Part shown: positions 33,558-42,350 of the stretch, piece by piece | Layout of the letters: the number at the start of each line of letters is the position of its first letter | How positions within the stretch are numbered: position 1 is the first letter of the stretch | Assembly: GCF_902459725.1 (NCBI RefSeq) | Contig: NZ_CABPSH010000003.1 | Span: 530,653-594,652, forward strand | Source of the DNA: Pandoraea eparura | Lineage (GTDB): Bacteria; Pseudomonadota; Gammaproteobacteria; Burkholderiales; Burkholderiaceae | Length of the DNA stretch: 64,000 nucleotides | Direction of reading: 5' to 3' | Program-made: the position numbers and the translations under genes | Notes under the pieces: model-generated | What the model was told of the DNA's origin: nothing | Databases searched by the model: none | What the model saw: only the letters and a program-made list of their open reading frames with translations

Positions 33558-35006
33558 ATGACTGCCGTTCCGGAAGCTCTCGACCTCGCGCGCCTGCAAT
33601 TCGCGTTCACGGTCTCGTTTCACATCGTTTTCCCCGCCGTCTCCATTGGCCTGGCGAGCTTCATCGCCGTACTGGAAGGTCTCTGGCTCAAGACGCGCCA
33701 GCCCCACTATCTCGATCTGTGCCGCTTCTGGTCCAAGGCCTTCGCGGTGTGCTTCGGCATGGGCGTCGTTTCGGGCGTGGTGATGGCTTATCAGTTCGGC
33801 ACCAACTGGTCGGGCTTTTCGAGTTTCGCCGGCGCGGTCACCGGGCCGCTGCTCACTTACGAGGTGATGACCGCGTTCTTTCTCGAAGCGGGCTTCCTCG
33901 GCATCATGCTGTTCGGCTGGAACCGCGTTAGCGAACGGGCGCATTTCGCCGCGACCCTGTGCGTGGCCGTCGGCACGCTGATTTCGACGTTCTGGATTCT
34001 CGCGTCGAATAGCTGGATGCAAACGCCGCAAGGGGTCGAGATTGTCGACGGCCGTGTGGTCGTGCTGTCGTGGTGGGATGTCATCTTCAACCCATCGTTC
34101 CCGTATCGACTGGCGCACATGAGCATCGCGGCGTTCGTGGTGGCCGCGCTCGTCGTTGCGGGCACCGGCGCATGGCACCTGCTGCGCGGGCGCCGCGATC
34201 CGGCCGTCAAGACCATGTTTTCAATGGCGATGTGGTTGCTGCTGATCTTCGCGCCGCTGCAAGCCTTCGTCGGCGATCTGCATGGCCTGAACACGCGTGA
34301 GTATCAACCGGCCAAGCTCGCGGCCATCGAAGGGCTGTGGGAAACCAAGACCGGCGGCACGCCGCTCAACCTGTTCGGCTGGCCCGACATGGCTGCCGAG
34401 ACCACGCGCTATGCGCTCGAAGTCCCGCATCTGGGCAGCCTAATCCTCACGCATCGCTGGGACGGCGAGATTCGCGGCCTGAAGGAATTCCCGAAGGACG
34501 AGCGCCCCAACGTGCCGCTGGTGTTCTGGAGCTTTCGCGTCATGGTCGGCCTCGGCCTCGCGATGATCGCCGCCGCGCTGGCCGCCGTGTGGCTGCGCCG
34601 TCGCGGCGCGCTCTTCACGTCGCGCCGCTTCGCCCGGGTCATGCTGATCCTCTCGCCGACCGGCTTCGTCGCCTTGCTGGCGGGTTGGGTCACGACCGAA
34701 GCCGGACGCCAGCCGTGGGTCGTCTACGGCGTGATGCGCACCGCGCACGCGATGTCGCCCGTGAGCGCGCAGCAGGTGCAGGTCTCGCTGCTGGTGCTCG
34801 TGCTGGCTTACTGCCTTGTGTTCGGCACCGGCATCTATTACCTGCTCAAGTGGCTGCGCGTCGGTCCGGCGCTGCCCGGCGGCGGCCCATCGACGCGCGC
34901 CGGCAGCCGTCACGCGTCGCCGCACCCGCACGTTGCCGCGCACGCCGCCCCCGCCCTGTCCGGCCTGTCCGGACGCATGGACACCGACAGCGCGCACGCA
35001 AGCTGA
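33558..35006 (+). CDS. cydA: Cytochrome bd ubiquinol oxidase subunit I (CioA-like short form)
   Basis: The 482-residue membrane subunit binds haems b558, b595 and d and oxidises quinol. Seen are the N-terminal QFAFTVSFHIVFPAVSIGLA with the conserved histidine, GMGVVSGVVMAYQFGTNW, TYEVMTAFFLEAGFLGIMLFGW and TTEAGRQPWVVYGVMRT (GRQPW motif). At 482 residues it lacks the long Q-loop insertion of E. coli CydA, like the cyanide-insensitive CioA type. It is followed by cydB and a small DUF2474 subunit. Confidence 0.95.
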   Translation: MTAVPEALDLARLQFAFTVSFHIVFPAVSIGLASFIAVLEGLWLKTRQPHYLDLCRFWSKAFAVCFGMGVVSGVVMAYQFGTNWSGFSSFAGAVTGPLLTYEVMTAFFLEAGFLGIMLFGWNRVSERAHFAATLCVAVGTLISTFWILASNSWMQTPQGVEIVDGRVVVLSWWDVIFNPSFPYRLAHMSIAAFVVAALVVAGTGAWHLLRGRRDPAVKTMFSMAMWLLLIFAPLQAFVGDLHGLNTREYQPAKLAAIEGLWETKTGGTPLNLFGWPDMAAETTRYALEVPHLGSLILTHRWDGEIRGLKEFPKDERPNVPLVFWSFRVMVGLGLAMIAAALAAVWLRRRGALFTSRRFARVMLILSPTGFVALLAGWVTTEAGRQPWVVYGVMRTAHAMSPVSAQQVQVSLLVLVLAYCLVFGTGIYYLLKWLRVGPALPGGGPSTRAGSRHASPHPHVAAHAAPALSGLSGRMDTDSAHAS

Positions 35007-35045
35007 TCGACACGCTTCACGACATCGACCTTTACGAGATTTCTC

Positions 35046-36044
35046 ATGGATCTGACCTTGGCATGGGCCGCCATCATCGCGCTCGGTCTGTTTCTCTACG
35101 TGGTGCTCGACGGCTTCGACCTCGGCATCGGCATTCTCTTCCCGTTCTTCCCCGACGCGCGCGAGCGCGACACGATGATGCACTCCGTCGCCCCGGTCTG
35201 GGACGGCAACGAGACATGGCTCGTGCTCGGTGGCGCCGGACTGCTCGCGGCGTTCCCGATGGTGTATTCGGTGCTGCTCTCGGCGCTGTATCTGCCGCTC
35301 GTGCTCATGCTCGTGTGCCTGATCTTCCGCGGCGTGGCGTTCGAGATTCGCGGCAAGTCGCATCGCACCCGGTCGTGGTGGGATCTCGCGTTCATCGGTG
35401 GCTCGGCCGGCGCGACGTTCTTTCAGGGAGTCACGCTCGGCGCTTATCTGTCGGGCATTCCGGTGGAGAACGGTCAGTTCTCGGGCGACGCGTTCGCGTG
35501 GGTGACCGCCTTCAATCTGTTTACGGGATTGGGATTGCTCGTGACGTACGCGCTGCTCGGCGCGTGCTGGCTGATCGGCAAGACCGAGGGCGATTTGCAG
35601 CGCCGTCTGCGAGTGCTCGCCTGGCCGCTGACGCTGGCGCTCGTGGCGACGATGGCCGTCGTGTCGCTGTGGACGCCGTTGCGCGTGCCGCTGGTGGCCG
35701 AGCGCTGGTTCGCCGACCAGTGGTTCTGGCGCTGCCTGCCGGTACCGTTCCTCGTGGCGGGCACCACGCTCATCATGCGCCGGGTGCTGCGCCGCGCGCA
35801 CGATGCCACACCGTTCTGGCTTGCCATCGGGCTCGTGTTTCTCGGCTACAGCGGTCTGCTCATCAGCGCGTATCCGTACGCGATTTTGCCGGGCGTCACG
35901 CTCTGGGACGCGTCCGCCCCGCCGTCGAGCCTGTCATTCACGCTATGGGGCGCCGCCTTCATCATTCCGGTGATCCTCGCCTACACGATGCTGGCGTACT
36001 GGGTGTTTCGCGGCAAGGTGCCACAAGATGCGCACTATCACTGA
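35046..36044 (+). CDS. cydB: Cytochrome bd ubiquinol oxidase subunit II
   Basis: The 332-residue, roughly eight-helix protein shows VVLDGFDLGIGILFPF near the N terminus, WDGNETWLVLGGAGLLAAFP and FRGVAFEIRGK, all conserved in CydB. It pairs with subunit I 39 bases upstream. Its 3' end overlaps the DUF2474 gene by 17 bases. Confidence 0.95.
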   Translation: MDLTLAWAAIIALGLFLYVVLDGFDLGIGILFPFFPDARERDTMMHSVAPVWDGNETWLVLGGAGLLAAFPMVYSVLLSALYLPLVLMLVCLIFRGVAFEIRGKSHRTRSWWDLAFIGGSAGATFFQGVTLGAYLSGIPVENGQFSGDAFAWVTAFNLFTGLGLLVTYALLGACWLIGKTEGDLQRRLRVLAWPLTLALVATMAVVSLWTPLRVPLVAERWFADQWFWRCLPVPFLVAGTTLIMRRVLRRAHDATPFWLAIGLVFLGYSGLLISAYPYAILPGVTLWDASAPPSSLSFTLWGAAFIIPVILAYTMLAYWVFRGKVPQDAHYH

Positions 36045-36213
36045 TCTCGTGCGCCCCGCCGTGCGCCGGCAGCGCGAGCGGGCCATCGTCGCTCGCCCCT
36101 GGCAGGCGCGGCTGACCCGCTGGGGATGGTTCGTCGCGCTCTGGTGTGCCGGTGTGGCCGGCACCGCCCTGCTTGCACTACCATTCAAGCTCATCATTGC
36201 ATCGGCCAAATAG
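36028..36213 (+). CDS. DUF2474 small membrane subunit of cytochrome bd operon
   Basis: The 61-residue protein has a basic N terminus and one transmembrane helix (GWFVALWCAGVAGTALLALPF). DUF2474 proteins are encoded after CioAB-type oxidases and are thought to play the role of CydX in stabilising the complex. The ATG lies inside cydB in another frame, so translation is coupled. Confidence 0.88.
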   Translation: MRTITDLVRPAVRRQRERAIVARPWQARLTRWGWFVALWCAGVAGTALLALPFKLIIASAK

Positions 36214-36224
36214 GAGGCGTGCTT

Positions 36225-36800
36225 ATGAATCGGCTTTCATCCCCGATGGGAATGCGAACCTTGCGAATGGCCGGCGCGGCGGCGGCCATAACCCTCGCCA
36301 CAGGCGCCGGGGTGGCGCATGCCGAAGGCATGAGCGTATCGTCGAGCGCGTTCGCCGACGGCGGTGTGCTGCCGGCGATGCATGCCGGGCTCGGCGAGTG
36401 CGGCGGCAAGAACGTGAGCCCGCCACTCGCGTGGGAACATCTGCCGCAAGCGACCCGCAGCCTGGTCATTACGATGAAGGATCCCGACGGGGCGAAGGGC
36501 GGCGGCGTGGTGCACTGGCTCGCTTACAACATTCCGGCGACGGTCTCGTCGCTGGCCGCCGGGGCGGGCAACAACGCGAGCGAATACGTCACGCTCGGCA
36601 AGAACATTCGGGGTGAGATGGCCTATCTCGGCGCCTGTCCGCCGGTCGGCGATTCGCCGCATCACTACATCATCACGGTGACGGCCACCGATCTGGCGCC
36701 GGGTCGTTTGCCGGCGGGGCTCGACGCCAACGGACTGACGGCCGCGCTGGCCGGTCACACGTTGAACGGCTCGACCGTCGTGGCGCGCTACGGCCGGTAA
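36225..36800 (+). CDS. YbhB/YbcL family PEBP-like periplasmic protein
   Basis: The 191-residue precursor has a signal peptide ending TGAGVAHA|EG. The mature part has PEBP-fold motifs: CGGKNVSPPLAWEHLPQ, TMKDPDGAKGGGVVHWLAYNIP and CPPVGDSPHHYIITVTATD. It resembles the phosphatidylethanolamine-binding/Raf-kinase-inhibitor-like family, whose bacterial function is unclear. TAGGAGG precedes the ATG at 36225. It follows the cyd genes by 11 bases and may be in that transcript. Confidence 0.9.
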   Translation: MNRLSSPMGMRTLRMAGAAAAITLATGAGVAHAEGMSVSSSAFADGGVLPAMHAGLGECGGKNVSPPLAWEHLPQATRSLVITMKDPDGAKGGGVVHWLAYNIPATVSSLAAGAGNNASEYVTLGKNIRGEMAYLGACPPVGDSPHHYIITVTATDLAPGRLPAGLDANGLTAALAGHTLNGSTVVARYGR

Positions 36801-36819
36801 GCGCTGGCCGTCAATAACG

Positions 36820-36852
36820 AAAAAGCGCTGGCGGGACACCCCGCCAGCGCTT
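36820..36852 (-). terminator. Intrinsic terminator downstream of folE
   Basis: A perfect 13-bp stem AAGCGCTGGCGGG with loop ACAC (36823-36852) is followed on the minus strand by a run of five T residues. It lies in the gap between convergent ybhB-like and folE genes and probably serves both. Confidence 0.8.
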
Positions 36853-36875
36853 GTCGCTTGCCACCCTCGCGGCGA

Positions 36876-37442
36876 CTATTTGTCTCGCGCGAGCGCGAGA
36901 AACTCCGTGCGCAATGCCAGATTCGGCTGCAACTCGCCGAGCATGGCCGACGTCACCGTCTCTTCCCCTGCCGTGCGGATGCCGCGGCTCTCCATGCACA
37001 TGTGACGGCATGACACCACCACGCCCACCGCCTTCGGTTGCAGATGCGTCATCAGTGCCTCGGCGACCTGCGTCGTCAAACGCTCCTGCACTTGCAGGCG
37101 GCGCGCAAAACAGTCGACCAGACGCGTGAGTTTCGACAATCCGACGATCTTGCCGTTGGGCAGATAGCCGATGGTCGCCTTGCCGAAGAACGGCGCGAGG
37201 TGATGCTCGCAATGGCTGTAGACGGGAATTCCGCGCACGACGATCAGTTCATTGTATTGCTCGGCACCGTCTTCGAAGACCTTGAGCACTTCGGCCGGGT
37301 CCTGCCCGTAGCCGGCCGTCCATTGACGCCACGCCTTTTGCACCCGGGACGGGGTTTCGTGCAGACCGGGGCGGTTCGGATCTTCGCCGATGTGTTTGAG
37401 GAATCGCTTCCAGTCGTTTTCGTCGAACGTGTCGTGAGACAT
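36876..37442 (-). CDS. folE: GTP cyclohydrolase I
   Basis: The 188-residue enzyme converts GTP to dihydroneopterin triphosphate, the first step of folate synthesis. Zinc ligands are in place: Cys78, His81 (YSHCEHHLAPFFGKATIGYLP region) and Cys149 (SCRHMCMESRG), with the same C-to-C spacing as E. coli FolE. AAGGAG precedes the ATG at 37442. It is monocistronic here. Confidence 0.95.
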   Translation of the reverse strand: MSHDTFDENDWKRFLKHIGEDPNRPGLHETPSRVQKAWRQWTAGYGQDPAEVLKVFEDGAEQYNELIVVRGIPVYSHCEHHLAPFFGKATIGYLPNGKIVGLSKLTRLVDCFARRLQVQERLTTQVAEALMTHLQPKAVGVVVSCRHMCMESRGIRTAGEETVTSAMLGELQPNLALRTEFLALARDK

Positions 37443-37624
37443 ATCAATCAAGCTCCTTGCATGAGGTCCGGTGCGCTGCGCCGTGAAAGCTGGCGCGCCC
37501 CGTGCGCCGCCGGACATGTGCGCACAATAGCAGAGAGTCCCTGCATGCGCATGGCGCCGGATTGCCGGTTGCCCTGCTTTTGCGCTAAGGTGGCAGCGAA
37601 CAACCGCTACGCACGAGGCGCGTC

Positions 37625-38590
37625 ATGCCGGCAAGCCCCCGCATGTGCACTAACGCGATGACCCTTGCCGCCCTGGCCTGGCTGGCCGGCTGCGGCGACC
37701 ACGGTCCCCGGCCGTGGCAAGGCTATGTGGAGGGCGAGTTCGTCTATGTCGCCTCGTCGCAGGCCGGGACGCTGACAACGCTGTCGGTGACCCGCGGCCA
37801 GCAGGTCAAGGCGGGCGACGCCCTCTTCGATCTGGAATCCACGTTCGAGCTGGCCGCACAGGCCCATGCGCGCGAGACGCTCGCCAGTGCCGAAGCGCAG
37901 TTGCGCGATCTCGACACCGGCAAGCGCCCCGACGAGATCGCCGTGGCCACCGCCCAACTCAAGCAAGCCGTCGCCGTGCGCGACAGGTCGCTTGCCCAGT
38001 TCGACCGCGATCAGGCGCAATACGCCGCCGGGGGGATTGCACGCGAGCAGCTCGACGCCAGCCGCGCCGACGCCCGCAGCAGCGCCGCCCGCGTGCAGGA
38101 GCTGCAGAGCAGTCTGGCGGTGGCGCGACTGCCGGGCCGCGACGCGCAACGGCAGGCGCAAGCCGCTCAGGTGGCCGTAGCACGCGCATCGCTCGCACAG
38201 GCCGACTGGCAGCTCGCGCAGAAGCATCCGGTCGCGAGCGCGGCGGGGCGCGTGTACGACACGATGTACCGCGTTGGCGAATGGGTACCGGCGGGCAACC
38301 CCGTCGTGCAGTTGCTCCCGCCGGGCAATATCAAGGTGCGATTCTTCGTGCCCGAGGCCGACCTGGGCCGTCTGCGCACCGGACAGACCGTGCATATCGC
38401 CTGCGACCGATGCGGCGCGGGGGTGTCAGCCCATATCACGTACGTCGCTCATCAGGCCGAATACACGCCGCCCGTCATCTACAGCAACGACACGCGCGAC
38501 AAGCTCGTGTACCTGATCGAAGCCCATCCCGCGACCGACGATGCCGTCAAACTCAATCCGGGCCAGCCGGTTCAGGTGACGCGCCCATGA
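37625..38590 (+). CDS. HlyD-family membrane fusion lipoprotein of ABC-2 exporter
   Basis: The 321-residue adaptor has a lipoprotein signal (ALAWLAGC, lipid cysteine at 23 from this start), a biotinyl-lipoyl half (GTLTTLSVTRGQQVKAGDALFDLE), a long coiled-coil hairpin (about residues 80-190) and the second lipoyl/beta-barrel half (AAGRVYDTMYRVGEWVPAGN). It bridges the ABC transporter and an outer-membrane channel, and belongs to the YbhG-like group. It overlaps the ATPase gene by four bases. An alternative start is six codons in (MCTNAMTL). Confidence 0.9.
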   Translation: MPASPRMCTNAMTLAALAWLAGCGDHGPRPWQGYVEGEFVYVASSQAGTLTTLSVTRGQQVKAGDALFDLESTFELAAQAHARETLASAEAQLRDLDTGKRPDEIAVATAQLKQAVAVRDRSLAQFDRDQAQYAAGGIAREQLDASRADARSSAARVQELQSSLAVARLPGRDAQRQAQAAQVAVARASLAQADWQLAQKHPVASAAGRVYDTMYRVGEWVPAGNPVVQLLPPGNIKVRFFVPEADLGRLRTGQTVHIACDRCGAGVSAHITYVAHQAEYTPPVIYSNDTRDKLVYLIEAHPATDDAVKLNPGQPVQVTRP

Positions 38591-39570
38591 ACGGCCGCGA
38601 TGCGCGCCCGCGCGAGAGCGCCGCCCCACGGGGGGGCGATGCGCATCTCGCCATCGACGTGAAGGGGCTGAACAAACACTTTGGCGACAAGCACGTCGTG
38701 AGAGACGTGTCGCTGCAAGTGCAGCGCGGCGAGATATTCGGCTTTCTCGGACCGAACGGCAGCGGCAAGACGACCTGCATCCGCATGATGTGCGGCTTGC
38801 TCACCCCCGACTCGGGCAGCGGCACGTGCCTGGGTTTTGACATCGTGCGCGAGAGTGCACAGATCAAGCGTCATGTGGGCTACATGACGCAACGCTTCTC
38901 CTACTGGGAAGACCTGACGATTCGCGAGAACCTCGACTTCGTGGCGCGCGTGTATGGCATGCCGAACCGGCGCGACGCCGTCGAGCGGGCCATCGAGCGG
39001 CTCGGCCTGACGGGCCGCGCGAAACAACTGACCGGATCGCTCTCCGGCGGCTGGAAGCAGCGCCTTGCGCTCGCGGCGTGCATGCTGCACGAGCCGCAGG
39101 TGCTGCTGCTCGACGAACCGACCGCCGGCGTCGACCCGACCGCCCGCCGCGACTTCTGGGAGGAACTGCACGCGCTGGCTGCACGCGGCATTTCGGTCCT
39201 CGTGAGCACCCATTACATGGACGAGGCGGAGCGCTGCCACAAGCTCGCCTACATTTCGTATGGCGAACTGCTCGCGCAAGGTACGGCCGCCGAGGTCACC
39301 GATCGCCAGCATCTGTCGACGTGGCGGGTGCACGGCGACAATCTCATCGATCTGGCGCGCGAACTGCGTGCACAACCGGCCGTGGCACAAACGGTCGCAT
39401 TCGGCGACGCGCTGCACGTAAGCGGACAGGATGCCGACGCCCTGGGCAGGCTGCTGCACTCGCTGGCCGCCACTCGCGGGCTGCGCGTCGCGCCCATCGA
39501 CACGAGCCTGGAGGACGTGTTCATCTACCTGATGAGCCACGCAAAGGACAACTTCGGAGACCCGGCATGA
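38587..39570 (+). CDS. ABC exporter ATP-binding protein (ABC-2 type)
   Basis: The 327-residue ATPase has Walker A GPNGSGKTT at 55-63, signature LSGGWKQRLALAACM, Walker B VLLLDEPTAGVDP and the H-loop in LVSTHYMDEAERC. The single-domain form plus a DUF4162-like C-terminal part is usual for drug or polysaccharide ABC-2 exporters. Both neighbouring genes overlap it by four bases. Confidence 0.93.
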   Translation: MNGRDARPRESAAPRGGDAHLAIDVKGLNKHFGDKHVVRDVSLQVQRGEIFGFLGPNGSGKTTCIRMMCGLLTPDSGSGTCLGFDIVRESAQIKRHVGYMTQRFSYWEDLTIRENLDFVARVYGMPNRRDAVERAIERLGLTGRAKQLTGSLSGGWKQRLALAACMLHEPQVLLLDEPTAGVDPTARRDFWEELHALAARGISVLVSTHYMDEAERCHKLAYISYGELLAQGTAAEVTDRQHLSTWRVHGDNLIDLARELRAQPAVAQTVAFGDALHVSGQDADALGRLLHSLAATRGLRVAPIDTSLEDVFIYLMSHAKDNFGDPA

Positions 39571-40709
39571 ACGCGCCGCTCGGGTTCTCCATCGCCCGAT
39601 GGTGGAGCATCGTGTGCAAGGAGTTCCTGCAACTGCGCCGCGACCGCGTGACGTTCGCGATGATCGTGGGTGTGCCGCTGGTGCAACTGGCGCTCTTCGG
39701 GTTCGCCATCAACTCCGATCCCAAGCACATGCCGACGGCGGCAATCGTCGCCGACAACAGCGAGTTCACACGCAGCCTCATGGCCGCGATGGAGCATTCG
39801 GGATACTTCCGCTTTACCGAGACCTTGACCAGCGAAGCGGCCGGACGTGCCGCCCTCGCACAAGGGCGCGCACAGTTCGTGCTGAACATTCCCGCCGACT
39901 TCACTCGGCGCCTGCTGCGCGGCGAGCGCCCCGCGGTGCTTATCGAGGCGGATGCGACCGACCCGATGGCAATGGCCTCGGCGCTCGGCGCCTTGCCTGC
40001 CATCGCGCAGTCCGTGGCGCAAAAGGACCTGACGGGACCGCTGGCCCATCTGGCCGGCGGGCAAGGAGCGTTCGACGTGGAGGTGCACCGTCTGTACAAC
40101 GCGGAGGGCATCACGCAATACAACATCATCCCCGGTCTGATGGGTGTCATTCTGACGATGACGCTCGCGATGATGACCGGTATCGCCATCGTGCGCGAAC
40201 GCGAGCGCGGTACGATGGAGAATCTGCTCGCCACGCCGGTCCTGCCCATCGAAGTGATGGCCGGCAAGATCGTGCCTTACGTGGCCATCGGGTTGCTTCA
40301 GGCGACCATTATTCTGATCGCCGCGCGCTTCGTCTTTCATGTGCCGTTCGAGGGCAGCGTTGTCGCGATCTATCTCGCCGCGCTGGTGTTCATCGCCGCC
40401 AACCTGATCGTCGGTATCGCGCTGTCGTCGTTTGCGCAGAACCAGTTGCAGGCCATGCAGCTCACCGTCTTCTACTTTCTCCCGAGCATGCTGCTCTCGG
40501 GCTTCATGTTTCCTTTCGGCGGCATGCCCGCGTGGGCGCAGGCCATCGGCAACCTGCTGCCGCTGACCTATTTCAACCGCCTCATTCGCGGCATTCTGCT
40601 CAAGGGCAACGGCTGGGGCGATGCGTGGCACGACCTGTGGCCGCTGCTGGCCTTCTCGGCCATTCTCATGATGGTGGCCGTGAAGTTCTACAAGCGCACC
40701 CTCGACTGA
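39567..40709 (+). CDS. ABC-2 type permease (YhhJ/YbhS-like)
   Basis: The 380-residue permease starts with KEFLQLRRDRVTFAMIVGVPLVQLALFGFAIN (first helix), has a large periplasmic domain (about residues 60-170), five C-terminal helices and RERERGTMENLLATPVLPIEVMAGKIVPY, the typical ABC-2 coupling segment. Only one permease is present, so it should act as a homodimer; YbhFSR-like systems have two. Confidence 0.92.
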   Translation: MNAPLGFSIARWWSIVCKEFLQLRRDRVTFAMIVGVPLVQLALFGFAINSDPKHMPTAAIVADNSEFTRSLMAAMEHSGYFRFTETLTSEAAGRAALAQGRAQFVLNIPADFTRRLLRGERPAVLIEADATDPMAMASALGALPAIAQSVAQKDLTGPLAHLAGGQGAFDVEVHRLYNAEGITQYNIIPGLMGVILTMTLAMMTGIAIVRERERGTMENLLATPVLPIEVMAGKIVPYVAIGLLQATIILIAARFVFHVPFEGSVVAIYLAALVFIAANLIVGIALSSFAQNQLQAMQLTVFYFLPSMLLSGFMFPFGGMPAWAQAIGNLLPLTYFNRLIRGILLKGNGWGDAWHDLWPLLAFSAILMMVAVKFYKRTLD

Positions 40710-40716
40710 GACCATC

Positions 40717-42228
40717 ATGCGACTTGTCCATCGTGCGCATCGTCATCGCTCCTGCGGCTGCGGGTCGCGGTGGCTGGCGCTCGGGCTGAGCGCGACGCTC
40801 GCCGCCTGTGCGGCTGGCCCCGACTGGCGCACGCCCGACGCCACGCATGTGGCGCAGTACACGACGGGAAGCCAACCGTCGACGACCGCCGGGACCTCAG
40901 GCGCTCAGGGGGCCGCGCAGACCTTCGTCGTCGGTGAGGATGTGCCGCCCGCCTGGTGGACCCGCTTCGGCTCGCCCGCGCTCGACGCCCTCGTCGCCCA
41001 GGCGCTGGCCGACAGTCCGACGCTGCACCAGGCCGAGGCGAAACTGCGTCAGGCGCAGGAGGACTTTCGTGCCCAAGCCGGCGTGCGCTCGCTGCCATCG
41101 GCGAACCTGAAGCTTTCCGGCACGCGCGAACGAGTCGATCCGGCGTCGTTCGGCATTACCAGCCTGCCGAGCCCCGGGCCCTTCACCTTGTACAACGCCA
41201 GCGTCGACGTGTCGTACACGCTCGACGTGTTCGGCGCCAATCGCCGCGCACTGGAAGGGCTCGCCGCCCAGATCGACTATCAACGCTTCATGCTGGACGC
41301 CGCCAGGCTCACGCTCGCGGGCAACGTGGTGACGGCCGCCCTGCGCCAGGCCAGCGCCCGGGCGCAACTCTCGGCGCTCGAAGGTATCGCGACGGCACAG
41401 CGCGCGAAGCTCGATATCACGCGCACACGCGAGCGCGTCGGGGGCGTAGCCGCGCTCGACGTCGAGAATCAGGCCGCCCTCGTCGCCCAGACCGAAGCCC
41501 AGTTGCCGGCATTGCGTACGCAGATCACCCAATACGATCACCAGTTGGCTCGCTTGACCGGTCAGGCACCGGGCACGTTCGCGTCGCCCGTCATCGACCT
41601 CGATACCCTGCAATTGCCGCAGGCGGTGCCCGTCTCGCTGCCGTCGACACTGGCCCGGCGCCGCCCGGATATCCGCGCCGCGCAGGCGTTGCTGCACAAA
41701 GCGAGTGCCGACGTCGGCGTCGCCACCGCGAACCTCTACCCGCAGTTCGCGCTCTCCGGCAGTTTCGGCACGCAACGCATGCGACTGGCCGATCTTGGCG
41801 ATGGCCTCAATATCTGGAACCTCGGGATGAACCTGCTGCAACCGCTCTTTCGCGGCGGCGAGTTGCACGCGCAACGGCGCTCGGCCATCGCGGCCTACGA
41901 CGCCGCGCTGGCGTCGTACCAGGACACCGTTCTGCTTGGCCTCGCGCAGGTCGCCGATGCCATGCGCGCGCTGGCGTCCGATGCTGACACCCTGGCCGCG
42001 CGCGCCGAGGCAGCCCGGCGAGCGGAAACGGCTCTGCGGATCGCGAGCGAACGCTATCGGGCAGGCGGCATCAGTCATCTCGCGTGGCTCGACGTGCAAC
42101 GCCAGGCGCTCGATGCCACGCGCGCCCGGCTCGATGCCCAAGGGGTTCGTCTGACGGACACGGCCGCGTTGTGGCAAGCGTTGGGCGGCGCGACGGCCGA
42201 GCCGTCCAGCGCCCACGCGGCGCCATAG
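40717..42228 (+). CDS. Outer-membrane efflux lipoprotein, NodT/OprM type
   Basis: The 503-residue TolC-like channel lipoprotein has a signal with lipobox TLAAC (cysteine 31) and two internally repeated OEP domains (LRQAQEDFRAQAGVRSLP in the first; LLHKASADVGVATANLYPQFALSGSFG in the second), plus RRPDIRAAQ, characteristic of the family. It completes the tripartite exporter with the three genes upstream (8 bases from the permease stop). The exported substrate is unknown. Confidence 0.93.
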   Translation: MRLVHRAHRHRSCGCGSRWLALGLSATLAACAAGPDWRTPDATHVAQYTTGSQPSTTAGTSGAQGAAQTFVVGEDVPPAWWTRFGSPALDALVAQALADSPTLHQAEAKLRQAQEDFRAQAGVRSLPSANLKLSGTRERVDPASFGITSLPSPGPFTLYNASVDVSYTLDVFGANRRALEGLAAQIDYQRFMLDAARLTLAGNVVTAALRQASARAQLSALEGIATAQRAKLDITRTRERVGGVAALDVENQAALVAQTEAQLPALRTQITQYDHQLARLTGQAPGTFASPVIDLDTLQLPQAVPVSLPSTLARRRPDIRAAQALLHKASADVGVATANLYPQFALSGSFGTQRMRLADLGDGLNIWNLGMNLLQPLFRGGELHAQRRSAIAAYDAALASYQDTVLLGLAQVADAMRALASDADTLAARAEAARRAETALRIASERYRAGGISHLAWLDVQRQALDATRARLDAQGVRLTDTAALWQALGGATAEPSSAHAAP

Positions 42229-42350
42229 GGACGCCCTAACCGCACCCTAACCGCACCCTAACGCACCCTAATGCTTCCCATCCGGGCGCCATCCGCACCT
42301 CCACCGCGCCTTAATCGCGCCTCAATTGCGCCTTAATCGCGCCCTAACCG
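42229..42350. repeat. Degenerate 11-bp tandem repeat between convergent genes
   Basis: Eight or so copies of a unit close to CGCRCCYTAAY occupy this convergent gap in two blocks (about 42231-42270 and 42302-42350), with an unrelated stretch between. The repeat runs into the last codons of the LysR gene (stop at 42344). Read on the minus strand the unit contains TTAGGG-like steps. No known mobile repeat family is recognised. Confidence 0.6.

Noticed and set aside
42229..42350. Telomere-like or plasmid-end repeat
   Set aside because: TTAGGG-like steps arise from a degenerate 11-bp unit between two ordinary convergent genes; nothing else indicates a replicon end.
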